From the NCBI RefSeq assembly GCF_963678635.1, contig NC_087070.1, positions 51,878,514 through 51,921,249 of the forward strand: a stretch of 42,736 nt of DNA, read 5' to 3'. A program made the translations under genes and the position numbers. Source of the DNA: Symsagittifera roscoffensis. Taxonomy: Eukaryota > Xenacoelomorpha > Acoela > Convolutidae. Below the pieces are notes generated by a model. That model saw only the letters and a program-made list of their open reading frames with translations. It had not been told where the DNA came from and searched no databases. Below, piece by piece: positions 1 through 10,302 of the stretch; positions within the stretch are counted from its first letter, which is position 1; every line of letters begins with the position of its first letter.

Positions 1-308
1 AAGTTAGAAGGAATTTTTTTTTACAGATCTAGCATTTTAGACGTCACTGCTATCAAAAGGAAAGGGCCAAAAAAATTGTCCTTTAGAGTTAAGTTTCAAA
101 AATACAAAAAGAACTTAAAATGACAATACCTATCAAAACCATTAATTTAAATGAACATAAAACTTCAAATCCGAATATTACCGGAGAGTTATGAATTGAA
201 TAAATTATGCATAATTGACATGTAAAATTTACATTCATGTTTTTAAACAAATTTCGGCAAATCACGCCTAAATTGTTCCAATAAATGTCCAAACTGATAA
301 TATTCTTC

Positions 309-547
309 TCATAATTGTTTTTCAATCGCTGGATTTTGGCATTGAGTAAAGGCCGCTTTTTTCCTGTGGAGGTTCACCTTACGAAATTTTGGAGTATACA
401 TTTTTGTGAATTTTTCCTGTTTTTTCAATTCTTCCACAACTGCCCATAGAGATGGGTGGTTTCTTCCAATTTTTCTGTTCCAGGAAGCATGCAATTATTC
501 GCAGACGTTTGTTGTCCGGAGATTTTGTGGTCTATCATAAACGTTCC
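309..547 (-). mobile_element. Decayed Mutator-like (MULE) transposase C-terminal fragment
   Basis: The minus-strand frame reads an Asn-Asn pair, a Trp about six residues on, then NHPSLW and a helix ELKKQEKF. This resembles the C-terminal end of MULE-type transposases and related host proteins (T-N-N, Trp, H-P-x-x-W, L-K-x-E). Upstream in the same frame stop codons appear within about 20 codons (around 548-550 and before), and no catalytic domain is visible, so this is a dead fragment. It lies 5' of the unc-119 exons, probably in an intron of that gene. The family assignment rests on a short motif. Confidence 0.45.
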
Positions 548-847
548 TCATAAAAATTCAATTTTTTGGATCCAAGAGAATTTTTATTTCGAAAATGGTG
601 GTTTGGCATGCAGTGTTATGTCAGGTAATTTGGAAGCGTTTAGTATGCTGTTACAGTTTATTGAGAATTTGAGAGAAAGGAAGGATATTTTTGGTCCGCC
701 TAAACAATGAAAGAAGCAATTTGTGGGGTTGTGATGAGGTCTAATAGTTCCCCTTCCTTAAATCCGATACTGCAGCAATTTTGAGGGGACATCCAGAAGT
801 AATGACTATCATTGTCTTCGTGCCTTCATCAACTCGCTTGGTTTAGT

Positions 848-1286
848 AAGAGTAATTAACGTAATGAGTACTCTTATATAGGTCTTGTTTATTTTTTATT
901 CAGGAAAAAATCTTGAAATTTGTTCACGCTTAGTTTTGATTTTTCGCTGTTTGACTTGTGATTTTTTTCTAAGTTAGTGCGTTTTCATTGTTAAAAGAAA
1001 GGAAAACTCCACTCTTGAACAGCAAAAGTGTAAATGTCACGAAAAACGTGATCAACTTCTGATTTCGAAAATGGAAATTAATTATCAGATTTCCCAGCGA
1101 AATAAAAGTTATACTTATTGATCCAGTTTTCTCAAATTAGGTTAATTTTAACAAAAAGTGTCCTTCATAAATTGTTCTACAAATTCAAAGAGCTTTAAGA
1201 CCATCTGCTTTTTTCTTCGAAATTCAAAAGTTGAAGGCTCTTGAAAAAACAAGTTTTTTTTTAGTTTCCTTGCGTTCATTACTATT
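848..1286. repeat. Inverted-repeat element (MITE-like), family A copy 1
   Basis: About 440 bp starting AAGAGTAATTAACG and ending CGTTCATTACTATT, so the ends are imperfect inverted repeats. The interior shares long stretches with 2561-2948 and 4472-4883 (for example ATTGATCCAGTTTTCTCAA and TTGCGTTCATTAC) and part with 18134-18262. No coding capacity, so a non-autonomous element. Similarity between copies 1 and 2 continues about 30 bp past the right end, so that boundary is uncertain. It lies just upstream of an unc-119 exon. Confidence 0.6.
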
Positions 1287-1335
1287 TTCCAACTATTAGA
1301 TGGCTATGTTCTAACATATGAGTGATGTGTTGTAG

Positions 1336-1508
1336 GATAGAGTTCTCGATAGGGGAAGTGGCACTGAACAAGTTCAGGATGGTTGAACGTCACTTCTTCA
1401 AAGACAGACTTTTGAAGGAGTTTGACTTCGACTTCGGATTCTGCATGCCCCTCTCACACAACTCAATCGAGCACATCTACGATTTCCCGCCACTCGACCA
1501 GGCCACCA
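1336..1508 (+). CDS. unc-119: unc-119 penultimate coding exon
   Basis: Bounded by acceptor tgtag at 1331-1335 and donor gtaagt at 1509. Starts with the last base of a split codon and ends with one base of the next. Encodes 57 full residues from IEFSIGE to PPLDQAT. Confidence 0.92.
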
Positions 1509-2239
1509 GTAAGTAGCCATGATGATACTTAGGCATGCTTTTTCGTATTGCCAATGTCCTTTCCTATAAAGTGATTGGGGGGGGGGGGGTTTGGGAGTGT
1601 TGATGTAATATATTGGTTGATTAGTGGAAGTTTTAACTTGGTAACTTTTTCTTCGTTAACGAAGAAGATTTTTTGTCAATCAGAGTCGAGTGACTTACAC
1701 GCGTGTTATGAGCTTCAAGATATTTACTTGATCTATTTATAGAGCAAGATGATAAGTGCTCAGTTTTTAATAAACTATTCATTCATCAGACAAAGAACCA
1801 ATTTACCACATCTTCACCGCTGACTGGAAAAGAGCGGTTTTTTCTTGATTTTGATTTGTATGCACAATTTTTTTGTGTTTTGTTAAGTTTGTAAATACTG
1901 CATCACTCTCAAACATTGAGCACAGAACATAATGGGCTTCTATACACCCCCAAATTTCAGTACGAAGGCACTTCAGCTCTGTTCCTGCCTGATAGGAAGC
2001 TTATCAAAAAATAGTTTTTTAAAGAAATATTGCAAGACTGAATAAATGCTCAAACATTTACTGCGGAGTTTCTGTTCTTATGTTTGTTACTGCCGAGTTT
2101 CTGTTCTTATGTTTGTTATGTTTCAGTTGACCAGATGGTGAAATCTCCATGGGAAACTAAATCGGATAGTTTTTACTTTGTGGACGACAGGCTCATAATG
2201 CACAACAAAGCAGAGTACTCATACAATTACGGAGGATGA
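1336..2239 (+). CDS. unc-119: unc-119 homologue, 3' part (two exons)
   Basis: Joined exons 1336-1508 and 2127-2239 encode the C-terminal ~94 residues of an UNC119/PDE6-delta family lipid-binding chaperone. In this family a beta-sandwich binds N-myristoylated cargo (G-protein alpha subunits, Src-type kinases), released by ARL2/ARL3 GTPases. Visible family signatures are [34 protein letters not shown], then [21 protein letters not shown] just before the TGA. Splice sites are tgtag/G, A/gtaagt and tttcag/TT, joining in phase to make an Ile codon. The N-terminal half lies upstream of the window or in exons I could not recognise in the first 1.3 kb. Family assignment is secure; vertebrate paralogue-level assignment is not applicable. 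Confidence 0.93.
2059..2116. repeat. 29-bp tandem duplication beside an acceptor
   Basis: Two adjacent 29-bp units (2059-2087 and 2088-2116) differ at one base (CTGCGGAG versus CTGCCGAG). The second unit ends 10 bp before the unc-119 terminal exon, so the duplication covers the likely branch-point and polypyrimidine region. Confidence 0.8.
2127..2239 (+). CDS. unc-119: unc-119 terminal coding exon
   Basis: Follows tttcag at 2121-2126. The first two bases complete an Ile codon, then 36 codons from [11 protein letters not shown] to YSYNYGG and a TGA at 2237-2239. The ending matches UNC119 proteins, which stop shortly after the HNKA-YSY motif. Confidence 0.93.
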
Positions 2240-2525
2240 AAAAAATAGACAAATAACATAAAAGCTGTCCTTCAAACAGCGCTTGAGGTTTCACCCCTCT
2301 GTGAATCAAAAGGAACTTAGAAAATATGACATTCGAGCTTGAATGTATTTAGAATTGACCTAAACTTGTTGCTTTGTATTATTCTCATGTGCATTCCTCC
2401 GTAATTTGATCCGAAAGAAGCTGATATTCACTAGCCGAAAGTTGCAATTTTGTGAGCTATTAAATTGAGTTTTATATTAAATAAGCATCATTATTTACAT
2501 CGGATCCTAAATGAATCGGCTCGTA

Positions 2526-2531
2526 AATAAA
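2526..2531 (+). terminator. Candidate poly(A) signal of unc-119
   Basis: AATAAA about 290 bp after the unc-119 stop codon and just before the next repeat element. It is the best-placed hexamer I see, but such hexamers are common in AT-rich DNA. Confidence 0.35.
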
Positions 2532-2560
2532 TCTGCTGTTTGAACTGTCTACCTCCCTTT

Positions 2561-2948
2561 AAGAGTAATGAATGTAGTGAAGGTCTTGCTGACTTTTTTT
2601 TAGTAAAAAGTCTTAAACTATTGATGCAATTAGGTATAATGCACTTTTTGAGTTCAATTGAAACTCATCTGCTGAAAGTGACGTAAATAGCACTCTCCAA
2701 ATACGAATGTGGAAATGGCGCAAAAAAAAGTGAACGATTTCTAGTTTCGAAAGTGGAATTTAATTTCTAGATTTTCAAATATTGATCCAGTTTTCTCAAG
2801 TTGGGTTAATGTTATCAGAAAAAGGCCAATCGTAAATTGTACTAGAATTTCAAAGAGCTTAAAGGGCATCTATTTTTTTCATTGAAATTCGAAAGGTTTT
2901 TTCAAGAAAGTGAGTTTTTTTTGATGTTTACTTGCGTTCATTACTCTT
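2561..2948. repeat. Inverted-repeat element, family A copy 2
   Basis: Starts AAGAGTAATGAATG and ends CGTTCATTACTCTT; the two 14-bp ends are inverted repeats with one mismatch. Interior matches copies at 848 and 4472. No open frame. It defines the family ends best. Confidence 0.65.
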
Positions 2949-4471
2949 TTCCAATACTCGATTGGCTATGTTTTAAGAATGCTGGTCCTATTTTTGTTTG
3001 TCTTTGAAGTTGGAAGCCGTTTGTGGAAAGTGCATTGAATCCGAAACTAAAGTTTGTTATATTAATAGTTAGTGATAATAATTTGTTGTACAAAATATCA
3101 TTTTTCGAAACTGCGTGTTTTATATTGATCGGATGAAAGTTTTTTTCTTTGCTTGCTGAAATCTGTCCTGAAATTAATTCGGCAGATTTTTGAAAATTGG
3201 ATAATATTTTGATAAAATTAGAACATACATTTTGAAGAATTGAGTTTTGTCCGACTCTTTTTCAAGACTTCAGAATGCAAGAAAAATAACGTGACAAGTG
3301 TGCGCTAATCTTATTAGCCAATTTGAGAAAACCGCTAAAGCTGCTCTCCAATTAATTTTGAATTGTGGCTCTTTTTTGCATCGAGTTTTCTCGTGTTGTG
3401 AAATAACACTTTTCTCGTTGATTACGGATTACCCATTCATGTTTATCTGATAAGAAGGGTATCCTAACTAAATTAAGTCAGCGTAAAAACTCCGGTCATT
3501 TCCAGATCGGAAATCTGTGGGTGTCGAGTCATTTCCTGGTTTTATTTTTGGTCACATACTAGATCATATGGAATATGAAATCGTATTAATTGTCTCGTAG
3601 AGCGTTCGTACTACAATGGCGAGCGTAGTTTCCCATTACGAACTTCATTTTTTTCATTCCAACTCGCAAAAAACCAACTCATAGATTTGCTGGCATAACG
3701 TTGGCAGTTAAATACCATCTGTTGTATCGCTTTTTGGTGGCTAGTTTTGGTAGATGCGATGACGTGGCATTATTAATAACCAGGTCAGGGGCTCAAGACC
3801 CTTACAATTGTTTTTTTTCTTTTGCCTGCTTCACGTTTTTAACTGTTTGGATATTCCTTTTGCCGTTTTATCGCTGCTATTTAGGAAGTGTAGGTTCGCC
3901 TCTGGATTTTATACAAAAACAGAAAAACAATCTCGAAAAAGCAAAACAATCTGGTTGAATTGTAGTGAAGATAGTTGTGAAGGTCGCTTTCTCGTAAGAA
4001 AACGAACGTCTCCAAAGGTTTTCCCTCTCAATTTGCCTATCAAATTAATTTGCATATTGCGTTTTTGATTTTTGTTGAATTTTTTTGCAAAATGGATTAG
4101 TTTTTGAGATGAAATAGTTTTAAGCTTGCGCTGTTTTTACATTTTTGATGCTTTTCCAATTTTCTGTGGGCTATGTTCTTGTTTCCAGAAAAAGTTCAAG
4201 TTAATTGCTTTTCTTTTGCTTGCGGTTTCATTTTTCTTTAATTTAAAAAAAAATGTTGTTTTTCAGTTGCGAAATACTAGGCGCTTTTCACTCTGCAATA
4301 GCAAAAGTTCAAATTGCGCACAAAAACGATTGAATCAAGCATCAAAGTTGGGTTTCACGTTTAAGAATTCCCAGTTGAAAAAAAAACTTGAGCTTTCAAT
4401 TTCGAATTAATTAATTGTGTCCCAATTAGCGTTCCAATTAATAAATTATATCCAATAAGGTTAAGCTGATT
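2949..4471. other. Intergenic DNA, no gene recognised
   Basis: AT-rich sequence between two family A elements. Two overlapping plus-strand frames at 3701-4068 have no domain and AT-rich random-like composition. A stretch at about 3735-3810 has tRNA box A-like and box B-like sequences (TGGCTAGTTTTGGTAGA; GGCTCAAGACCC) but does not fold convincingly as a tRNA. Confidence 0.5.
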
Positions 4472-4883
4472 AAGAGCCATGAAAGTAGTGAATACTCTAC
4501 TCTTATATAGTTTTTTTTAGTTGGTGATTTTTTCAAGAAAAGCTTTTAAACTTTGCTTAAGCTCGAATTTGATTTTTCGAGTTTTGATATCTTGTAAACT
4601 TCAATTCATTTCCTTTCTTAACTATCGAACAGCAAAAGTCGTGAAAAACGTGATCGAGTTTTAGTTTCGAAAGTTAATTTAAATTGCAGACTTTTCAGCG
4701 ATCCAGTTTTTTGCTCATTGATCCAGTTTTCTCAAATTGAGTTAGTTTCATCAAAATTTTCAATCATAAATTGCTGTAGAAAGTCAAAAAGCTGTAATAT
4801 ATTTTTTCATATAAATTTTTTCGAAAGTTGAAATTTTTCAAATAACAGTCTTTTTTTTCTGTTTTATTGCGTTCATAACTTTT
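4472..4883. repeat. Inverted-repeat element, family A copy 3
   Basis: Starts AAGAGCCATGAAAG and ends CGTTCATAACTTTT, with recognisable but more diverged ends than copy 2. Shares interior blocks such as GTGAAAAACGTGATCGA and ATTGATCCAGTTTTCTCAAATT with copies 1 and 2. Confidence 0.6.
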
Positions 4884-7800
4884 TTCCAACTCTGTTTGTT
4901 ATTTTTTTCTTTTGGTACAGCTAATCAATAATAATTGTCTATATAACTTTTTCCTTTCTAATTTTTTTCACAGGATTTAACTTCATGGCTGAGCATGAGC
5001 AGAATACTGCCTCTTGTGGAAGTTAAGTTTTTATTCTGCGTTGACTGGGTCTCTTTTTTTAAGATTTACTTTTGTGTATTCTGTCTAAGAATGTCTTCAA
5101 TTTCTTCTGTAACCGTTAACTCTTTTGAAAATTTTAGCGTTTTCTTCTTGTCTTGACATGTTATATAAAAGTTTGATAAGTTTGTAGAAATGCACTTTTT
5201 ATGGTACAAATGTTAATTTTTCTTCAATTTCCTTAGGCTGATTTTTTTCATTAAGAAATCAATTGTATTCTAATTAATTTACTTTGACCAATCAAATTTG
5301 AGTGATTAGTTTCATTAAACCATATTTTCGCTAAAGCTATGGTCTTCAGTTTGGACTTAGGTGCTTCTAGATACACTTCGAATTGGGCAAAGTTTTTTTC
5401 ATTGCATGATCGAAGATTTTGGAAAAATACTGAAATTCAGCTTTTTGTTACGCTTTCCTAGATGGTTCAAACTTTGTATTGATTATTGATAAAGTTTTTT
5501 TGCCATTTAATTTAATCATCGAATTAATGGGATATGTAAGTAAAACTGATAAATTGATAACTAATTTCTGTAAATTTCAACGTGGAACTGAAGGCGGAAA
5601 CTGAAAAATCATTCCGTAGGAATCAGCTTTGAAACTTCTCTATATTGTAGCTATGCTGATCACGGAATTCGCCGAACACCATTGCTTTTGTAATATTATT
5701 TTTTCCCGAAAATCTCATTTTGATTTGACCTTGGCCCCAAAGTTAACGCAGAAGTCGCAGAACACGCCAGGGTCAAAATTGATAAGATCATTTCAGCACG
5801 ACAGTCGCAGAACACGCACTACAGAACACAATCGAAAATGTTTTCAAAATCTTATGGAAGGAACACAAGAAGTTTCTGTCTTTCAATGTTTTTGGAATTC
5901 AATGATACAAATGCTCACGTAAGTTTCTAACGATCAAGTACTGTGAGAAGAAATAGTGGTTTCCGTGCCTTTTTGGGAAAACATTTTGAAGAATTTTGTT
6001 CTGGTTGATTTTTTTACCCAGAAAGGGAGAAACGAAAAAAACCGTAATTGTTTTGGCGCACTAAAATCATTTTGGAGAAAACAATTTTTTTTCTTGTATA
6101 TTTAAAAGCAAAATAAGTCGGAATTGATTTTATGGAATTTTTTAAGAAGTTCTGCTCAACTTTGATTGGATACAACTGTACTATCACAAACAAAGCAAAG
6201 ATTATACCTAGGAACTATCACAATGACTATCAAACACTATTTGATTAGATGCAGTAATTCCGTTTGAAAGATTTTTTTGGCTTGTTGCAATCAGAATTAT
6301 CCGTGTACTTGGCTTTGTACCAGTGTTAACACATACTAATTTCACGTGATTGTGTGATAAAGGGAAGCTAACAAAGTTTTGGTAGTGTTAATCAAATAAA
6401 ATGCTATAGCTGTATATGGTTTGATTGAAATTATCCAAACACATCAACCCATTTGAATACGATCTTTATCACTAACCATAAAAAGATTACTCTTGTTAGC
6501 GCTGGGGCGTGTTTGTTTCATAACTGGATTTTTCAGTTTATCAATATCTTCTGCGTTGTTGAATTTAACATAGTTGTTGTTCCCTACTTGGGCGTTAATC
6601 AGCGCCGATACTTCGAAGTTATTTCGCAAAGCAACTAAGTTTTATAGCATCGCCTTATTTTTTAATAAAGGCATCTAGTGATCGTAGTCTCTATTTGATC
6701 TATATTGGCTTGCCATTCATAAGAGCGTAACAAACGAAAGAAAGAGCGTAACAAACGAAGATTTTAAACGCGAAAAATTTGAAATGTAAGGTGAAGAGAA
6801 CAAAGAAGAGCCTTGAAACGACCGACTGTTCACAGCGAATCGTTAAGCTCGTCAACATTCTAGCTCCTCAGTTGTTTGTAGATTCTCAAACTTTCGTTCA
6901 AGATATTTGCGGGAGAAATTTGAAAAACTGATTCTAAAAAATGTTGACTTTAAATTAATGAATATTTTGCTGCTGTTCATATTAAGAGTTATAATTAAGA
7001 GTAAGATTAAGACCAGTATTGGACTTGAAAGTTATGCGAACCTATCGGGCCGAAAAAAGGATGCGCGCAAACACGCTGTAGTCGATCTGTACCTCATAGA
7101 AAGATTTCAGATAGACTACACCGTCTGTTTGTGACGCAACCTATTTTCGTTCGGATTGGTTCCTATAACTTTAAGTCCGGAGCTGATCTTAATCATACTC
7201 TTATTTTTTATTCTCAATAAATCTTATAGTAAAACTGGAAAACGATAAGATTGGGACAGATTGGACAAACATGATTGGCTAGTAAAAAAAAAAGACTTTA
7301 CCGTCATATTCAACAGTATCAAAAGCTAGAGACCGAGATCCTTTTTTGCTATAATTTATGGTGCATTTTTGGAGGATGTAAAATAGTACCAAAAGGATTC
7401 TCTGGGTGCTGAGGGTGTCGAATTCCTAAATTAAGGTATTATCTTTCCTAAATCTGTCGATAACCCTACACCATGGTTTTCATCCTCTTCTTTCGTCAGG
7501 AGCGATCAGAACAACAAGCTTTTCGCAGACAGTGCAAGCGGCATACAGTGTTCTGGATTCACACGGTTCGGCCGGCCTAGATATGTCATATTTCTCAGTT
7601 TTTCCTAAGCAATTTGGTTCAAAACTTTTTGGTATATTGCGACTTTATGCATTGTTCCTGGTTGGAATGAAAGCATAAAAAGCTTGACTTAACTTGCGAA
7701 TGCGAATTTTTAGGGCTGGGTAGAAATGTATCTGAATCTAAATCGTTTTGATTTAGTTTTTGACATTAGTTTTGATTGTGGAGACAATGTTGGATTCTTC

Positions 7801-8488
7801 TCAGGTGAATTTTTAGACTGGGTTTGAAATCTCAGCTTGAAGCAAAATGAAGTAAACATGCTAATCATAAAAGTATTTTGTCCACTTTTATCCAAGTAAA
7901 AGTACAAAAACCTGGCTGGACTATTTGTGGACCTTTTATAGACTCAAAAACATACTATTTCTAGCCCAGCAAATCTGTTTCTTGGAATGTTGATTTTCTA
8001 TTATCAGACTATTTTATTGCCCAACATTCTGGGCTACCAAGTCAGTGCTCAACTATCAATGTATAAAACACACTCCCCTTTTGAACTTAGCCATTATGCT
8101 GATAAAAATAAAACAGATATTCTGCGGGTAATTTCCATACCTTAAACATGGCGTGCTTTCATTGGAAATATTCCCCAAGTTTGAAATGGGGGTATCAAAA
8201 TAAACCCGGAATAAAGTTTAACGCCTGCAACACGGTTGATTTTTATAACTTTAGCGTCTGCTGAAATTCTGAGTCTTTTAATAGCATTTTCTTTAAGTTT
8301 GGGTTTTTATTATCGTTGCCTATTTGATTTCGTTTCTTTGAGTTTTTGATTTAGAAAGAGTTTACGGGAATAGCGAATAAAGCCAAGCCCGCTAGAGACA
8401 AGTACGTGTGCTGTATTGTATATAAAATGGATAGTAAAAAGAAATACTTGCAAACTAAGTGACATTTATTTATGATACTTGAACATGT
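4884..8488. other. Intergenic DNA, no gene recognised
   Basis: No exon-like segment with recognisable coding content. Small local repeats only: AGTCGCAGAACACGC occurs twice near 5753-5820, and a 20-bp unit AAGAGCGTAACAAACGAAAG is nearly duplicated in tandem at about 6721-6760. Short open frames at 5629-5922, 6453-6638 and 6907-7134 show no family and I do not call them. Confidence 0.5.
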
Positions 8489-8733
8489 TCAACGCGACAA
8501 CTCCTCAAAATACTTCGAATATAGAACCAATCTCACAAACAGATTTCGCCTGTAAGTTCTTCTGCGGGGAATTGCAACTGTGCGTCTACTGGTTTTGCCC
8601 AAGCTAGGCAAGGGGTTAATTCGAATCGCGTGAACCAAACTTGTCGACTGTAAAGCTTTAAGCTTCAGCTTCGCCCAGAACTTAATATGCCCTCTGAATA
8701 TCAGCGTGGTGTTATATTGTAGAAAACCTGCAA
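8489..8733 (-). CDS. Possible terminal exon of an unknown minus-strand gene
   Basis: On the minus strand a good acceptor (TTATTACATTTTGCAG) is followed by about 80 open codons, Arg/Leu-rich (SRRTVAIPRRRTYRRNLF), ending in TGA at 8489-8491. An AATAAA on the same strand at 8470-8465 follows the stop by about 20 bases. Composition is more GC-rich than the flanks. I recognise no family and could not find upstream exons. It could be chance. Confidence 0.3.
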
Positions 8734-10119
8734 AATGTAATAAATACATAAAACACGTACACGCCGCTTGATATATCCCAGAAAAAGTCCCAAATTTAGA
8801 ATTGTCTCCAAAATTTGGAAAAGGGTAACCAATAACGTGGAATATTCCCCCTTTCTCCAATACCCTCTGTGTAAAATTTCTGAAACTGCTGTTGGGTTTG
8901 TTGAATTCTGGACGCCTAGAGCCAAAACGAAAACAGGTTGCAAGTTAATCCTTAGCCTCTGAAATCATTCTACTCTCAGCGATTATATTAGCAGGTTGGT
9001 AACTTCATTTCTTGTATTTCGACTAAAATTTACCCAAATTTGTCCAATATTGCTGAACGCCTTAACGTTTAACAAAGCTCCAGTTGATAAGGGAAATCAT
9101 AACATACTATTTACTAGTGCAACTTCCCAGGTGAGTCATCAAAATTATTTTCCTCTCCTTTTTCTGGGCCAACAAAAAAGTTTGTTCTCAATATTAAAAA
9201 CTAAGGCTCTAAAATTGGGGCGTTTCCTGAACAGTAGACTGGGTAACTTTTTCACTTGCAAGGTTTTTTAAGTTTTTGGGCATACTAATAGACTAATTTT
9301 TACTTCAAAAACTGAAGATGCGGGGCAGTATTGAAATTGCATCACTTGTGCGAAGTTGCTATAAGATTTCTAATCAGCTAGCAGCGATTTGAATTTTTTT
9401 TCTAACAGAAAATCCGTTGTTTTTTTTTCGAGCTTGTCTAATTTCTTGACTAAAATTACTATTGAGCAATATTATCAGCGTTCAGTTTTTCATCAAATCG
9501 TCATAAATTGTATGAATAGTTTTGTCAATTAAGTACTGTTGCATTGGCCTTATAACTGGCAAGTGGTGGTACTGTTTTCTAAACATGTAAAATATTCGAA
9601 CTCGTAATAAATGTTAAGTAAATTTTTTTGCAACTATTCGCTGACTTATTGCTTAAAGAAATCTTTAGTTATGATTATCGGTGAGTTTTTAGTGAATCTT
9701 TTTTTGTAAATGAATCCCAGATGATAAAATCAAATTTTTGAATCCTTTTGAGTTATTAAGCAACCAGAAATCCCCCCCCCCAAAATATGATGATTTTCGT
9801 TGGTATTACAATGCACGTGGATTACAAGAAATTATGTAATTCTAAAAGAGCCTCAAATTTTATGTTATCAAAGGCTTTTTAGAGGAATAAAATTTTGAAT
9901 GAAAAATGAGAAACGGATTTGGATTTAACCTTTTTTCAATTCACGGTTTTTACAAAGTTCGATCAACTCATTACCTGATTGTTTTGTACAGTTAATCGCT
10001 TGTATACTATATTAAAGCGATCTGAATTTAAGCTTTTATGATGGATGTGTTATGATGGATACAAAAATAAACCATGTTTTCTGTCATTATCTGCATTAAT
10101 TTGTGTGGTGTTTGTGTAG
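8734..10119. other. Upstream region of the myosin gene
   Basis: About 1.4 kb with no recognised coding exon. An AT-rich stretch near 10003-10018 (GTATACTATATTAAAG) is TATA-like but unproven. Because the myosin 5' UTR seems to begin at a splice acceptor (10117-10119), the true promoter and first exon may lie further upstream and are not identified. Confidence 0.4.
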
Positions 10120-10200
10120 GAAAGTGTTCTTGCCAACTTCAACTGTTTAATTGTCATAAATTGAAGCAACAGCAGAGACCTGTCTCGTTAGCCAATCAAA
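10120..10200 (+). other. Myosin 5' UTR segment after a splice acceptor
   Basis: GTGTGGTGTTTGTGTAG ends at 10119 and closely resembles acceptors used elsewhere in this gene (for example GTGTGGTGTAG before exon 3). The 81 bases from 10120 to the start codon contain no ATG. Without splicing here an ATG at 10074 would open a frame overlapping the true start, which favours an intron upstream. The site could join a noncoding exon 1 or a trans-spliced leader. Confidence 0.55.
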
Positions 10201-10302
10201 ATGCCCGGACCGAGTTTCAAAGGAATGGACGAGTCCGACATGGAGCTGTATCTCGTCAGGAATGTCGAGATCGGACAGTCGGGCGCAGACGTCAAGGGAA
10301 AA
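10201..10302 (+). CDS. Mhc: Myosin coding exon 1
   Basis: Start codon plus 33 codons ([12 protein letters not shown] to GADVKGK), phase 0 at donor gtaagt. This N-terminal segment precedes the SH3-like domain and is poorly conserved between phyla. Confidence 0.88.

Noticed and set aside
456-710. Plus-strand 84-codon open frame
   Set aside because: It lies partly opposite the minus-strand MULE-like fragment, has no family and no clear splice sites; likely a shadow.
3735-3810. Possible tRNA gene
   Set aside because: Box A- and box B-like strings are present, but I could not form an acceptor stem or a proper anticodon arm.
3701-4068. Two overlapping plus-strand frames, one with hydrophobic runs
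   Set aside because: Runs of Phe and Leu come from T-rich DNA; no splice context or domain.
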